From Pseudomonas serbica (GTDB lineage: Bacteria > Pseudomonadota > Gammaproteobacteria > Pseudomonadales > Pseudomonadaceae): a stretch of 64,000 bases of DNA. The stretch spans positions 62,001-126,000 of the forward strand of contig NZ_JAQIYM010000010.1 in assembly GCF_028823535.1 (NCBI RefSeq), written 5' to 3'. The position numbers and the translations under genes are program-made. The notes beneath the pieces are model-generated. The model had not been told where the DNA came from. It did no database searches and saw only the letters and a program-made list of their open reading frames with translations. Positions 17,416-25,457 of the stretch are shown piece by piece; within the stretch, counting starts at the first letter, position 1; the number at the start of each line of letters is the position of its first letter.

Positions 17416-17434
17416 AATAGGAATTATTCTCATC
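17416..17434 (+). promoter_or_regulatory. Probable Fur box
   Basis: AATAGGAATTATTCTCATC matches the Pseudomonas Fur-type sequence AATGATAATTATTCTCATT at about 15 of 19 positions. It covers the -10 (TATTCT at 17425) of a plausible promoter whose -35 is TTGCTA at 17403 with a 16-base spacer, so iron-loaded Fur bound here would block transcription of the gene starting at 17460. Confidence 0.65.
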
Positions 17435-17459
17435 AAACTCAATCAACGGAGATGAGAAC

Positions 17460-17717
17460 ATGACTTATTTGATCGATGCCTGGCTGGACCGCCCACACCC
17501 CTACCTCAGGATCCTGCATCGGGAAACCGGGGAAGTCTGTGCCGTGCTGGAAGAGGAAGCCTTGAACGAACTGCAGGATCAGGGTGACCTGGACGTCAAT
17601 GGGTTGAGTTCCAGCGAGCCGGTAGTGCTCAAGGAAGTGGTGCGCAACCTGTTCCTGTTCTGCTATGCCCGGGCGTTGCGCCCGACCAATGAGCTGCAGC
17701 ACAAGATCGAAATATGA
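17460..17717 (+). CDS. Small conserved Pseudomonas protein, probably iron-regulated (PA4570-like)
   Basis: 85-residue protein of unknown function, acidic, with no signal peptide, membrane segment or cysteine motif beyond single cysteines at VCAVLEEE and LFCYARAL. It starts MTYLIDAWLDRPHPYLRI with GGAG upstream. Position between ispB/yjdM and fklB matches PA4570 of P. aeruginosa; from memory that gene is induced by iron starvation, which I cannot verify here. The Fur-type box in front supports the same control in this strain. A REP pair follows directly. Confidence 0.75.
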   Translation: MTYLIDAWLDRPHPYLRILHRETGEVCAVLEEEALNELQDQGDLDVNGLSSSEPVVLKEVVRNLFLFCYARALRPTNELQHKIEI

Positions 17718-17730
17718 AAATCGTTAAACC

Positions 17731-17820
17731 TGCAGGAGCGGGCTTGCCAGCGAAAGCGGTGTGTCAGGCAACGTATTTGTCGACTGAACCAACGCCATCG
17801 CGAGCAAGCCCGCTCCCACA
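17731..17820. repeat. REP palindrome pair, GTGGGAGC type
   Basis: Left unit TGCAGGAGCGGGCTTGCCAG (slightly diverged) and right unit CGAGCAAGCCCGCTCCCACA, about 50 bases between them with GTCGACTGAACCAACGCC. Sits between the convergent 17460 gene and fklB. Confidence 0.85.
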
Positions 17821-17848
17821 TTAGCCCGAGGTCATATCGGGCCGGGCA

Positions 17849-18466
17849 TTACAGTACGTCCAGCAGCTCGACGTCGAACACCAGTACGCTGTGCGGCGGA
17901 ATGCTGCCAACGCCTTGAGCGCCGTAAGCCAGTTCGCTCGGCACGTACAGGCGCCATTTGCTGCCGGCATTCATCAGTTGCAGGGCTTCGGTCCAGCCAG
18001 CGATCACGCCGCCAACCGGGAATTCCGCAGGCTGGCCACGCTCGTAGGAGCTGTCGAACACAGTGCCGTCGATCAGGGTGCCGTGGTAGTGAGTACGCAC
18101 GGTGTCTTCACGGGATGGCTTGGCGCCTTCACCGGCAGTCAGTACTTCGAACTGCAGGCCGGAAGCCAGGGTGGTGATGCCCTCACGCTTGGCATTTTCA
18201 GCCAGGAACGCCAGGCCTTCGCCAGCGGCCGCTTCAGCCTTGGCTGCGGCTTCGGCCTGCATGATTTCGCGAATTACCTTGAAGCTCGCGGACATTTCTT
18301 CCTGGCCAACACGGCTTGGCTGACCGGCAAACGCGTCGGTCAAGCCTGCCAGGATGGCGTCCAGGCTAACGCCCGGTGGCGGGTTGTCGCGCAGCTGGTC
18401 GCCCAGCTGACGGCCAATGCCGTAGCTGACGCGGGTTTCGTCGGTGGACAGATTTACTTCGGACAT
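17849..18466 (-). CDS. fklB: FKBP-type peptidyl-prolyl isomerase FklB (FKBP22)
   Basis: Prolyl isomerase of the FKBP22/Mip-like class. 205 residues. The N-terminal helical dimerisation region (residues 1-90, with an Ala/Glu-rich helix AEAAAKAEAAAGEGLAFLAE) is followed by the FKBP catalytic domain: VRTHYHGTLIDGTVFDSSYE, PAEFPVGGVIAGWTEALQLM and IPPHSVLVFDVELLDV. There is no signal peptide, so it is probably cytosolic, unlike FkpA. Confidence 0.93.
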   Translation of the reverse strand: MSEVNLSTDETRVSYGIGRQLGDQLRDNPPPGVSLDAILAGLTDAFAGQPSRVGQEEMSASFKVIREIMQAEAAAKAEAAAGEGLAFLAENAKREGITTLASGLQFEVLTAGEGAKPSREDTVRTHYHGTLIDGTVFDSSYERGQPAEFPVGGVIAGWTEALQLMNAGSKWRLYVPSELAYGAQGVGSIPPHSVLVFDVELLDVL

Positions 18467-18586
18467 GACACTGCTCCGCTGTGCGGACGCCTCGAAACAG
18501 GCCGTGCGTGCACAGCGCCTCCCGGAGCGCCCGAAACCAAAAGGGCCAGCAGACTAGCACAGTTGTCGTGGCGTTGATCAGAGGCG

Positions 18587-18877
18587 TCAGGCGATCGGCA
18601 CCTTCAGGTTTTCCTCAAGATCGGCAACCAACCCGCACATTTCGTCATGAACCACGGTATGCACCAGGTTGAAGTGCAACTTTGGAAAGGAACGCAGCAC
18701 ATCCCGGGCATGCTCCACGGAGCGCAGACTCATCGTTTGGCCATGCGCATCGTTCAATGGATACGCCGCGCCATGCATACGCGCCTCCAGCAGATAGATC
18801 CCCCCCTCCATCGAGATCAGGTTCAGCTCATCGACCTTTCCGGCGACGGCATAGGCATTCAACTCTTGCAGGTTCAT
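18587..18877 (-). CDS. DUF6482 family protein
   Basis: 96-residue cytosolic protein widespread in Pseudomonas (PA4573-like by position), function unknown. Starts MNLQELNAYAVAGKVDELNL, with the family segments ISMEGGIYLLEARMHGAAYPL and LRSVEHARDVLRSFP. No transmembrane segments or metal motifs. Transcribed toward fklB, with 120 bases between them. Confidence 0.8.
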   Translation of the reverse strand: MNLQELNAYAVAGKVDELNLISMEGGIYLLEARMHGAAYPLNDAHGQTMSLRSVEHARDVLRSFPKLHFNLVHTVVHDEMCGLVADLEENLKVPIA

Positions 18878-18954
18878 GAACGCACCTCACACAGTGGCGA
18901 GCCAACACCTTTACAGGGATATGCCTCGGCGCCTCAAAGCACAAGCCATAAACA

Positions 18955-18994
18955 ACGCCGCCCGTCTGTTTTGCAACAGACGGGCGGCGTGCGA
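18955..18994 (-). terminator. Terminator hairpin after the YqhA-family gene
   Basis: A perfect 16-base inverted repeat (ACGCCGCCCGTCTGTT / AACAGACGGGCGGCGT) with a 4-base loop, 23 bases beyond the stop of the 19014 gene, followed on the minus strand by TGTTT. The stem is unusually long and GC-rich for a simple terminator. Confidence 0.75.
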
Positions 18995-19013
18995 GGTACA
19001 GGTCAGCCGTGGC

Positions 19014-19502
19014 TTAGTGCTTGGTCAATTTATCCAGGTAACCCATGGCGAATGCCGACACTACAAAGGTCATGTGGATGATGACATACCACTGCAAATG
19101 CTCGGGATCGACGTTCTTGGCGTCCATGAAGATGCGCAGCAGGTGAATGGACGAGATCGCTACGATCGAGGCGGCCACCTTCATTTTCAGCGACGACGAG
19201 TCCATGGTGCCCAACCAGTTGAGCTTCTCCTTGTTGTCGTCGATGTCCAGTTGAGAAACGAAGTTCTCATAACCGGAAATCATCACCATCACCAGCAAAC
19301 CGCCTACCAGCGCCATGTCAATGAGCGACAGCAGCACCAGGATCAGGTCCGATTCGGCCATCGAGAAGACGTTTGGAATGACGTGGAAGACTTCCTGGAA
19401 GAATTTCAGCGCCAGTGCCAACAGCCCCAGAGACAAGCCGAAGTAAATCGGCGCCAGCAGCCAGCGCGAGGCGTACATTGCATTTTCGATAAAGCGTTCC
19501 AT
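19014..19502 (-). CDS. YqhA family (UPF0114, TIGR00645) inner-membrane protein
   Basis: 162-residue integral membrane protein of unknown function. Starts MERFIENAMYASRWLLAPIY, a strongly conserved N-terminus of this family, followed by hydrophobic segments LSLGLLALALKFFQEV, LILVLLSLIDMALVGGLLVMV and WYVIIHMTFVVSAFAMGY. The motif NWLGTMDSSSLKMKVAASIV matches the family core. Single-gene unit with its own terminator. Confidence 0.88.
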   Translation of the reverse strand: MERFIENAMYASRWLLAPIYFGLSLGLLALALKFFQEVFHVIPNVFSMAESDLILVLLSLIDMALVGGLLVMVMISGYENFVSQLDIDDNKEKLNWLGTMDSSSLKMKVAASIVAISSIHLLRIFMDAKNVDPEHLQWYVIIHMTFVVSAFAMGYLDKLTKH

Positions 19503-19661
19503 TAAATCTCACATATGGACTGGAAATGGCCGCAAGTATAACAGCGGCTTGTAACACTCAGAAACCATCGGTAAATCCGCAACCTGCGCGTGTGTGTCAA
19601 TTTTTTTCTGCTAGTGTCCAAACCATTGACAGCAAAATGACATCGGACAGGAAGACGGGAA

Positions 19662-21491
19662 ATGGATGGGCGATTGCCTTTAACGAGTGCCGGGATTTGC
19701 CTGGCTTTGCTACTCAGCGCGTGCTCGCCCAGCGACGAGAAGCGTCAAGTCAGCCTTGAAGAAAAGACTGCGCAGTTCGAGAAGTCCCTGGACGCCATCG
19801 AGGACCCGAAGCTCAAGGATGCGGTAGCCCAGCTGGGTGGCTCGTTGCTGTTGCTCGAGCGTGCACAACTCAAACTCGACAGCAAACCTGTGGAAACCGA
19901 ATACGGCGAAGACGCCCTCGCCGTGCTCAAGCACTACCCAACGCCACAGGCCTTGGTCGACACCTACATCAATGGCCTGTTCGTCCTGCACAAGGAATCC
20001 AGCTCCGACTACCTGACTGACCTGCAGCCGGTGTTCCCCTTCAACTTCAGCATCCCGGCGGCGTTCCTGTTTCCCCATGGCCTGCAATGGCAGTCGGTTA
20101 CCCTGAGCAACAAACGGGTCATCGCCTTTCAACCGGAATGGTCGGAAACCGACCCCGGCATTCAACTGAGCCCGTCGAGCTCCAACCTGACCAACCCTGA
20201 CGACCTGACGGTGACCTATCCGTTCATCGAAGGCCTGGACGTCGATATCAAGAACCAGCCACGACCGGTGAGCCTGCAAGGCCAGGTGGAAGTCATTGCG
20301 CCGCGCCGGCTCTACAGCTTCGACTTGACGAAAAAGGACATCGGCCAGACCCGCACCAACGACAACCTGAGCGTCACCTTGGTGAATCTGGCGGAGAACT
20401 ACGCCGAAATCGAGTTCAGCAACAGCGCGCCGCTGGCGCCCGAAATCGCAGAAACACCGCTAAACCCGCTGATTGTCCAGGCCAGGGACGCCACCGGGCA
20501 GTTTCTCTCGCGCTCAGGCTCGATCAATGAGACCGCCGCACAAATTGCCTTCTACCAGAAACAACTGGCGAAGATGCAGCAACAGAAGCTCTGGAGCGAG
20601 TCGCTGGAAAAACAGCTCGATGAAGAGCAACAAAACTTCGAGAAACAACAGAAACGCCACTACTCCAAGGTTTATTTCAACGGGCCGATCGAAACTCTTG
20701 AGGTCAGCCTGCTGGATTTCTCGAGCGTTACGGTAACCCGCAAGGACTTGAACCTGCCGGTCCTGCGCTTCGACCGACGCACCACGGCGAAAACCATCCA
20801 GCCGCTGAACTTGCCGGTGGTGGTCTATGACGACAACGCCCCGACCTGGCTCAAGGGTGCGACGCTGACAGAGGAACAGCTGAAAAAAGGCGTCAGGATC
20901 AATCAATCGGTCGAGGACCCAAGCGCTGCACGCGTCGAGTTCACTCACCTGCGCACCTTCAATGATGAACTGCTCGGCACCTCTTTCAACCCTGGCGACA
21001 GCCCGGTCAGCTTCTTCACCGAAGACAGTAGCGGCAAGCGCGATGAGCCGATCGAATTGCCACCAGAGGCTTATGAGGTCGACCCCCTGCGCGGCACCAT
21101 CACCTACGATCTGAATCTGTTTCCACAAACGCCTGCCTTTGTGGTCGGTTCCATCCCATTGTTTCTGGCCACCGTCGACAAGCAGACAGTCGAAGCCCAT
21201 CACTTGCCCAAAGGTCTTGAACTCAAGGGCAATGCACTGGTGGTGGATTCCAAAGTATTTCCCGATCAGGACTGGCGTTTCTTCGCCAAGGATGACAGCG
21301 GCAATTACCTGAAGGAAATTCTTGCGGTCAGCCATGACGCGAGCACAGAAGGCCCTGCGTTATTCGCCGTGCATTACTTCTACGGGCAACCCACGCGCCT
21401 GGAAACCTATCAACGAACAGACCTCGCCACCGTGCAATACGGTTTCGAGGTCAAACTCGACAAGGCAGACATGTCCAGCCAGCCCCAATAG
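19662..21491 (+). CDS. Large Pseudomonas lipoprotein of unknown function
   Basis: 609 residues. The N-terminus is a lipoprotein signal (LALLLSAC, lipidated cysteine 21; serine follows it, which favours outer-membrane sorting). I do not recognise the rest. It appears mostly beta-rich, with a charged coiled-coil segment near residues 290-335 (QKQLAKMQQQKLWSESLEKQ and EEQQNFEKQQKRHYSK). No cysteine pairs, catalytic signature or repeat stands out. It stands alone between convergent and divergent neighbours, with no operon partner. It could be an envelope or surface structural protein. The ATG at 19662 is preceded by GACGGGAA, a weak ribosome site. Confidence 0.75.
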   Translation: MDGRLPLTSAGICLALLLSACSPSDEKRQVSLEEKTAQFEKSLDAIEDPKLKDAVAQLGGSLLLLERAQLKLDSKPVETEYGEDALAVLKHYPTPQALVDTYINGLFVLHKESSSDYLTDLQPVFPFNFSIPAAFLFPHGLQWQSVTLSNKRVIAFQPEWSETDPGIQLSPSSSNLTNPDDLTVTYPFIEGLDVDIKNQPRPVSLQGQVEVIAPRRLYSFDLTKKDIGQTRTNDNLSVTLVNLAENYAEIEFSNSAPLAPEIAETPLNPLIVQARDATGQFLSRSGSINETAAQIAFYQKQLAKMQQQKLWSESLEKQLDEEQQNFEKQQKRHYSKVYFNGPIETLEVSLLDFSSVTVTRKDLNLPVLRFDRRTTAKTIQPLNLPVVVYDDNAPTWLKGATLTEEQLKKGVRINQSVEDPSAARVEFTHLRTFNDELLGTSFNPGDSPVSFFTEDSSGKRDEPIELPPEAYEVDPLRGTITYDLNLFPQTPAFVVGSIPLFLATVDKQTVEAHHLPKGLELKGNALVVDSKVFPDQDWRFFAKDDSGNYLKEILAVSHDASTEGPALFAVHYFYGQPTRLETYQRTDLATVQYGFEVKLDKADMSSQPQ

Positions 21492-21496
21492 CGTTG

Positions 21497-21838
21497 TCAG
21501 TGCTCAGGCCGGAACTCGAAGCCACCCACGTTACGACAACGGCCACCATTGATTTCCCGTAACTGGGCTTGCAGATGCAGGCACCAGATCTGCGGGTCAT
21601 CGGCCAGTTCATAGCCATGCAGGGTCAGGCTTTCAACGATGGTATCGAGGATGGACTCGGCCACGAAAGGGCCATGAAACGGGCCTTGGGCTTTGATGGC
21701 TGAAGGCTGTTCACCGGCCATTCCGGCGGCGAAGAGCAAGGTCCACATGCCCGTATCGCCAGCCAACGGCTTGATGGCGCATTCGATACGGGTCACAAGA
21801 CCCAGGCATTGACGGGTGAGACAGAGGTTGCGCGACAT
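21497..21838 (-). CDS. Small conserved Pseudomonas protein (PA4575-like by position)
   Basis: 113 residues, unknown function. Contains four cysteines (LCLTRQCLG, RIECAI, WCLHLQ, GRCRNV) and a short motif NGGRCRNVGGFEFRP at the C-terminus. No signal peptide or membrane helix. Ends 5 bases from the convergent lipoprotein gene. The position before the Lon-like protease matches a small hypothetical gene in P. aeruginosa. Confidence 0.7.
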   Translation of the reverse strand: MSRNLCLTRQCLGLVTRIECAIKPLAGDTGMWTLLFAAGMAGEQPSAIKAQGPFHGPFVAESILDTIVESLTLHGYELADDPQIWCLHLQAQLREINGGRCRNVGGFEFRPEH

Positions 21839-22037
21839 GGCGGCGACCCTCGGTAGATCCGGTATTCAGCCTCCACGGGAAGGCTGTCTCGATCCAGTGA
21901 TACTGTCGATATCCTTGAGCAGAGAATAGAGGAAAAGTCTGACTAGCACGTCAAGTAAGACCAGAAGGCGCCGAATGGTCATAGTGTGAATATTGGCGCC
22001 AGAGTGATGGCACTTTATTGAAATTCACAGAAGCAAA

Positions 22038-22127
22038 TGTGGGAGCGGGCGTGCTCGTGAAAGCGTCGTGCCAGACAACATCAATGTTGAATGTCAGACC
22101 GCCTTCGCGAGCAAGCCCGCTCCCACA
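22038..22127. repeat. REP palindrome pair, GTGGGAGC type
   Basis: Left unit TGTGGGAGCGGGCGTGCTCG and right unit CGAGCAAGCCCGCTCCCACA. The linker holds a near-palindromic centre (GACAACATCAATGTTGAATG) resembling the linker at 11755. This accounts for much of the 317-base gap 21839-22155. The rest of that gap shows only a weak GGCGCC inverted repeat near 21970-22000. Confidence 0.88.
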
Positions 22128-22155
22128 GTGGATCGGGTGAAGCCTCAGTTTGGTG

Positions 22156-24594
22156 TCAGGCCGGCTTGGCCTCCACCAGCGCCTCGACCGCCATTTCCTT
22201 TTCGGCCTCTTTCAGATCCTCCTCGCTGATCATCTCCGCGATCACCCGCAGGCGCTCCACCACCCGTGCGTTGACGCTGCCTTCAGGGAACTCGCCATTC
22301 TCATCGGGTTCGCCCGCCGGCTCGCCCACCAAAAGGCTCAGCGCCTCGTCAGCCTGGCGCACGGCATAGACATGGAACTGACCGGCGCGCACCGCCGCCA
22401 GCACCTTCTCATCGAGCATCAGCGTGGCGACGTTGGCATGAGGAATGATCGCGCCCTGCTCGCCAGTCAACCCGCGGGCTTCGCAGAGCCGGAAGAAGCC
22501 TTCGATCTTCTCGTTGACGCCACCCACGGCCTGCACTTCACCAAACTGGTTGATCGAGCCGGTAATTGCAAAACACTGCTTGAGCGGAGTTTTCGACAAG
22601 GCCGATATCAAAGTGCACGCCTCGCCCAGGGAAGCACTGTCACCATCGACGTAGCCGTAGGACTGCTCCAGCGCGATACTCGCGGAGATGGCCAGCGGAA
22701 ACTCCTGGGCATAACGACTGCCCAGGTAACCGGTGAGGATCATCACCCCTTTGGAGTGGATCGGCTGGCCGAGGTTGACCTCACGCTCGATGTCGACGAT
22801 GCCGCTGCCGCCCGGATACACCGTGGCGGAAATCCGCGCCGGTACACCGAAGGCCGAGTCGCCGACTTCCAGCACGGTCAGGCCGTTGCACTTGCCGACC
22901 GCCGCGCCTGCGGTGTCGATCAGGATGATCCCCGCCAGCATGTCGTCGAGAATCCGCGCCGACACGCGCCCGGTACGGGTGGCCTTGGCCTTGAGCGCAC
23001 GCTCGATGTGACCGGCGTCGGTCATTTCATCCGAGGCCAGGTGACGAATGAAGTCCGCCTCGCTGACCAGCTGGAACAGATCGCCGATGCGCGCCGACAA
23101 CCGTCCCTGGTGCTCGGCCAGGCGTGCGCTGTAGGTCGCCAGGCGTGCCACCGCATCGGCCGTCAACGGCGCCATGCCCTCCTCGGAAGTACGGGTCTTG
23201 AGCAACTGGGCGAACTGCTCCAGGCTCTCGTCGACCATCGGGATGTCTTCATCGAAATCCACCAGGACGCGAAACATTTCCTGGAAGTCCGGATCGAGGT
23301 CTTGCAGCGTGTAGTAGAGCTGGCGGGCACCGATGATGACGACCTTGACCTGCAAAGGAATGTGCTGCGGCGTCAGGGTGACGGTAGCAAAACGGCCCAT
23401 CTCGCCCAGGGGCGATTCCATTTTCAGTTTGCGCGATTGCAGGGCGCGCTTCAGCGCATCCCACACGAACGGCTCGCTGAGCATTTTATCCGCTTCAAGG
23501 ATCAGGAAGCCGCCGTTGGCCCGGTGCAACGCACCGGGTCGCAGTTGCCGATAGGTGGTGTAGAGCGCGCCCTGATCGGTGGTGTACTCGATACGACCAA
23601 ACAGATTTTCGTAGGTCGGGTGCGGCTCAAAGACCACTGGCGCACCGCCGCTGAACGGATGACCGACCACCAGGCTCGGCGCGTATTGCTCCTCCAGCAG
23701 CTTGCGGGCGACAGCATCGGTCTTGCTGTCGTCGACCAGTTGCTCGACCACGGTCTTGAGCAAATACACTTGCATCGCTTGCAGGTAGCCGCACACCGCA
23801 GCGTTCTCGGCGTATTTCTCCGACAACGGCGACAGCAATGGCTGCAGGGCCAGGGTAATGGTTTCCTCGTTGAGATGGCGCAGTTGATTGCTCGACTCAC
23901 GCTTCCATTGCGGCAGGCTGGCGAGCTCCTCGTTCAGACGCTCTTCGAGGTTGGATATATCCTCGTGAAAGCGCTCGCGCTCGGCTTCCGGCAACTGGGC
24001 GAATTCCGCCTCGTCCAGCGCCTTGCCTTCGAGCATCGGCGTGAAGGCGATGTTGCTGCTGTCGCGGTACAGCGCGACCTCTTTTTCCAGCGCCAGCCGC
24101 TCGATCACGTCCAGCGCCTTGTCGTAGCGCTGGTTGAACGCTCGGTCGATGGCGCTTTTTTTCTGCTGGTAGGACGGGTGCTCGAACACCGCCGGAAAGG
24201 TCGCCAGCAGGTTGTCGATCAAACCGTTGATGTCGCCGATGAAGGCACCGGCGGTGCCCGATGGCAACTCCAGGGCGCGGGGTTCGCGCGGCTCATCGAA
24301 ATTATTGACGTAGACCCAGTCCGCCGGGGTCTGCAGGCGCTTGCCTTCGGCCTTCAGGTAACGTTTGACGAACGAGAAGCGACCGGTGCCAGGCTCGCCC
24401 ATGACGAATACGTTGTAACCGGGGCGTGGCATGGCCACACCGAACTGCAAGGCTTCGACCGCACGTTCCTGGCCAAGCACACCGCGAAAGGGCTCCAGAT
24501 CATTGGTGGTAGAGAAGCTGAACTGTTCAGCGGAAAACGGACGGGTCAGCGCTTCAGGCGCTAGACGCAAGCTGGCAGCAACAGGATCAGGCAT
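22156..24594 (-). CDS. Lon-like ATP-dependent protease (LonB-type AAA family)
   Basis: Cytosolic ATP-dependent serine protease related to LonB/YcbZ. 812 residues. Walker A is VFVMGEPGTGRFSFVKRYL, with Arg where many ATPases have Lys (GxxGTGR), a change also seen in relatives. A long helical insert covers residues about 130-330. The AAA region continues with GGFLILEADKMLSEPFVWDAL. The C-terminal Lon protease domain has the Ser-Lys dyad: Ser653 in DGDSASLGEAC and Lys696 in GGVNEKIEGFF. PA4576 of P. aeruginosa is its positional counterpart. Confidence 0.92.
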   Translation of the reverse strand: MPDPVAASLRLAPEALTRPFSAEQFSFSTTNDLEPFRGVLGQERAVEALQFGVAMPRPGYNVFVMGEPGTGRFSFVKRYLKAEGKRLQTPADWVYVNNFDEPREPRALELPSGTAGAFIGDINGLIDNLLATFPAVFEHPSYQQKKSAIDRAFNQRYDKALDVIERLALEKEVALYRDSSNIAFTPMLEGKALDEAEFAQLPEAERERFHEDISNLEERLNEELASLPQWKRESSNQLRHLNEETITLALQPLLSPLSEKYAENAAVCGYLQAMQVYLLKTVVEQLVDDSKTDAVARKLLEEQYAPSLVVGHPFSGGAPVVFEPHPTYENLFGRIEYTTDQGALYTTYRQLRPGALHRANGGFLILEADKMLSEPFVWDALKRALQSRKLKMESPLGEMGRFATVTLTPQHIPLQVKVVIIGARQLYYTLQDLDPDFQEMFRVLVDFDEDIPMVDESLEQFAQLLKTRTSEEGMAPLTADAVARLATYSARLAEHQGRLSARIGDLFQLVSEADFIRHLASDEMTDAGHIERALKAKATRTGRVSARILDDMLAGIILIDTAGAAVGKCNGLTVLEVGDSAFGVPARISATVYPGGSGIVDIEREVNLGQPIHSKGVMILTGYLGSRYAQEFPLAISASIALEQSYGYVDGDSASLGEACTLISALSKTPLKQCFAITGSINQFGEVQAVGGVNEKIEGFFRLCEARGLTGEQGAIIPHANVATLMLDEKVLAAVRAGQFHVYAVRQADEALSLLVGEPAGEPDENGEFPEGSVNARVVERLRVIAEMISEEDLKEAEKEMAVEALVEAKPA

Positions 24595-24873
24595 CGGGCT
24601 TCCTTAACAATCAGGCGGGGCAGATAGCGGCATTCTGGCGCTGCCCATACCTCACTTGCAAGGCGCGCCTCATGGCAAAGCATAGACAAACCATCTGAGC
24701 CAGGCGGGCCGGGGTCAAATCAAGGTTTGCACTGAATATTCAGCAAAAAATCACGGAACCCCGGGAACGTGCCTAAACTCCAAACTGCGCGGCTGGACTA
24801 ATAACCGGCCCAACTGGCATCAGATAGGCGCCAGCACCCTTGTCCATTGGTATGCACACAAGAGAATAAAGCT

Positions 24874-25362
24874 ATGAAACGGATTCTTCTCGGTACTCTC
24901 TTCACCGCTGTATCCATCAACGCCATGGCTCAGGCGCCAGGCGGCCCGGATTGCGGTTGGGGCAACATGCTGTTCGAAGGCCAGCGTGGCACCCCGGCTC
25001 ACTTCCTGGCATCCACCACCAACGGCACCTCCGGCAACGCAACGTTCGGTATGACTTCTGGTACCAACGGTTGCTCGACCAACGCGTCGCTGACCTATGG
25101 CGGCAAATCCTGGTTTGCCATGAATGGCATGATGAACGAGCTGTCCGAAGACATGGCTAAAGGTCAGGGCGAAGCGCTGACCACCTACGCCGTGGTACTG
25201 GGCGTGGCGCCGGAAGACCGCGCGCACTTCGCCGCCGTCACTCACGAGCACTTCCAGCAGATCTTCAGCAAGGCTGACGTGACCGCGGAAGATGTGCATA
25301 CCAACACTCTGGCCGTTCTGAAGAGCGATCCTCGTCTGGCCAAGTACGCCACTCAGGCATAA
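24874..25362 (+). CDS. DUF3015 secreted protein
   Basis: 162 residues with a clear signal peptide (MKRILLGTLFTAVSINAMA|QAPGG). The mature part begins GPDCGWGNMLFEGQRGTPAH and contains GMTSGTNGCSTNASLTYG, the DUF3015 signature, with two cysteines that may pair in the periplasm. Function unknown. I chose ATG 24874 because the signal peptide begins there. A strong terminator follows. Confidence 0.88.
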   Translation: MKRILLGTLFTAVSINAMAQAPGGPDCGWGNMLFEGQRGTPAHFLASTTNGTSGNATFGMTSGTNGCSTNASLTYGGKSWFAMNGMMNELSEDMAKGQGEALTTYAVVLGVAPEDRAHFAAVTHEHFQQIFSKADVTAEDVHTNTLAVLKSDPRLAKYATQA

Positions 25363-25372
25363 GCTCGACCCG

Positions 25373-25407
25373 CCCGCTTCTTTCGGGAAGCGGGTTTTTA
25401 TTTTTTT
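25373..25407 (+). terminator. Rho-independent terminator of the DUF3015 gene
   Basis: Stem CCCGCTTC / GAAGCGGG, 6-base loop, then a long T-rich run, 10 bases after the stop codon. Confidence 0.92.
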
Positions 25408-25457
25408 GACCCCGCCCTGCCTTGGGTCTTTGTTTCTTTCGACTTAAGTTGCCACTT

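Noticed and set aside
22150..24564. An 804-codon open frame on the plus strand opposite the Lon-like protease
   Set aside because: Antisense shadow of a well-supported protein, with no ribosome site or recognisable domain.
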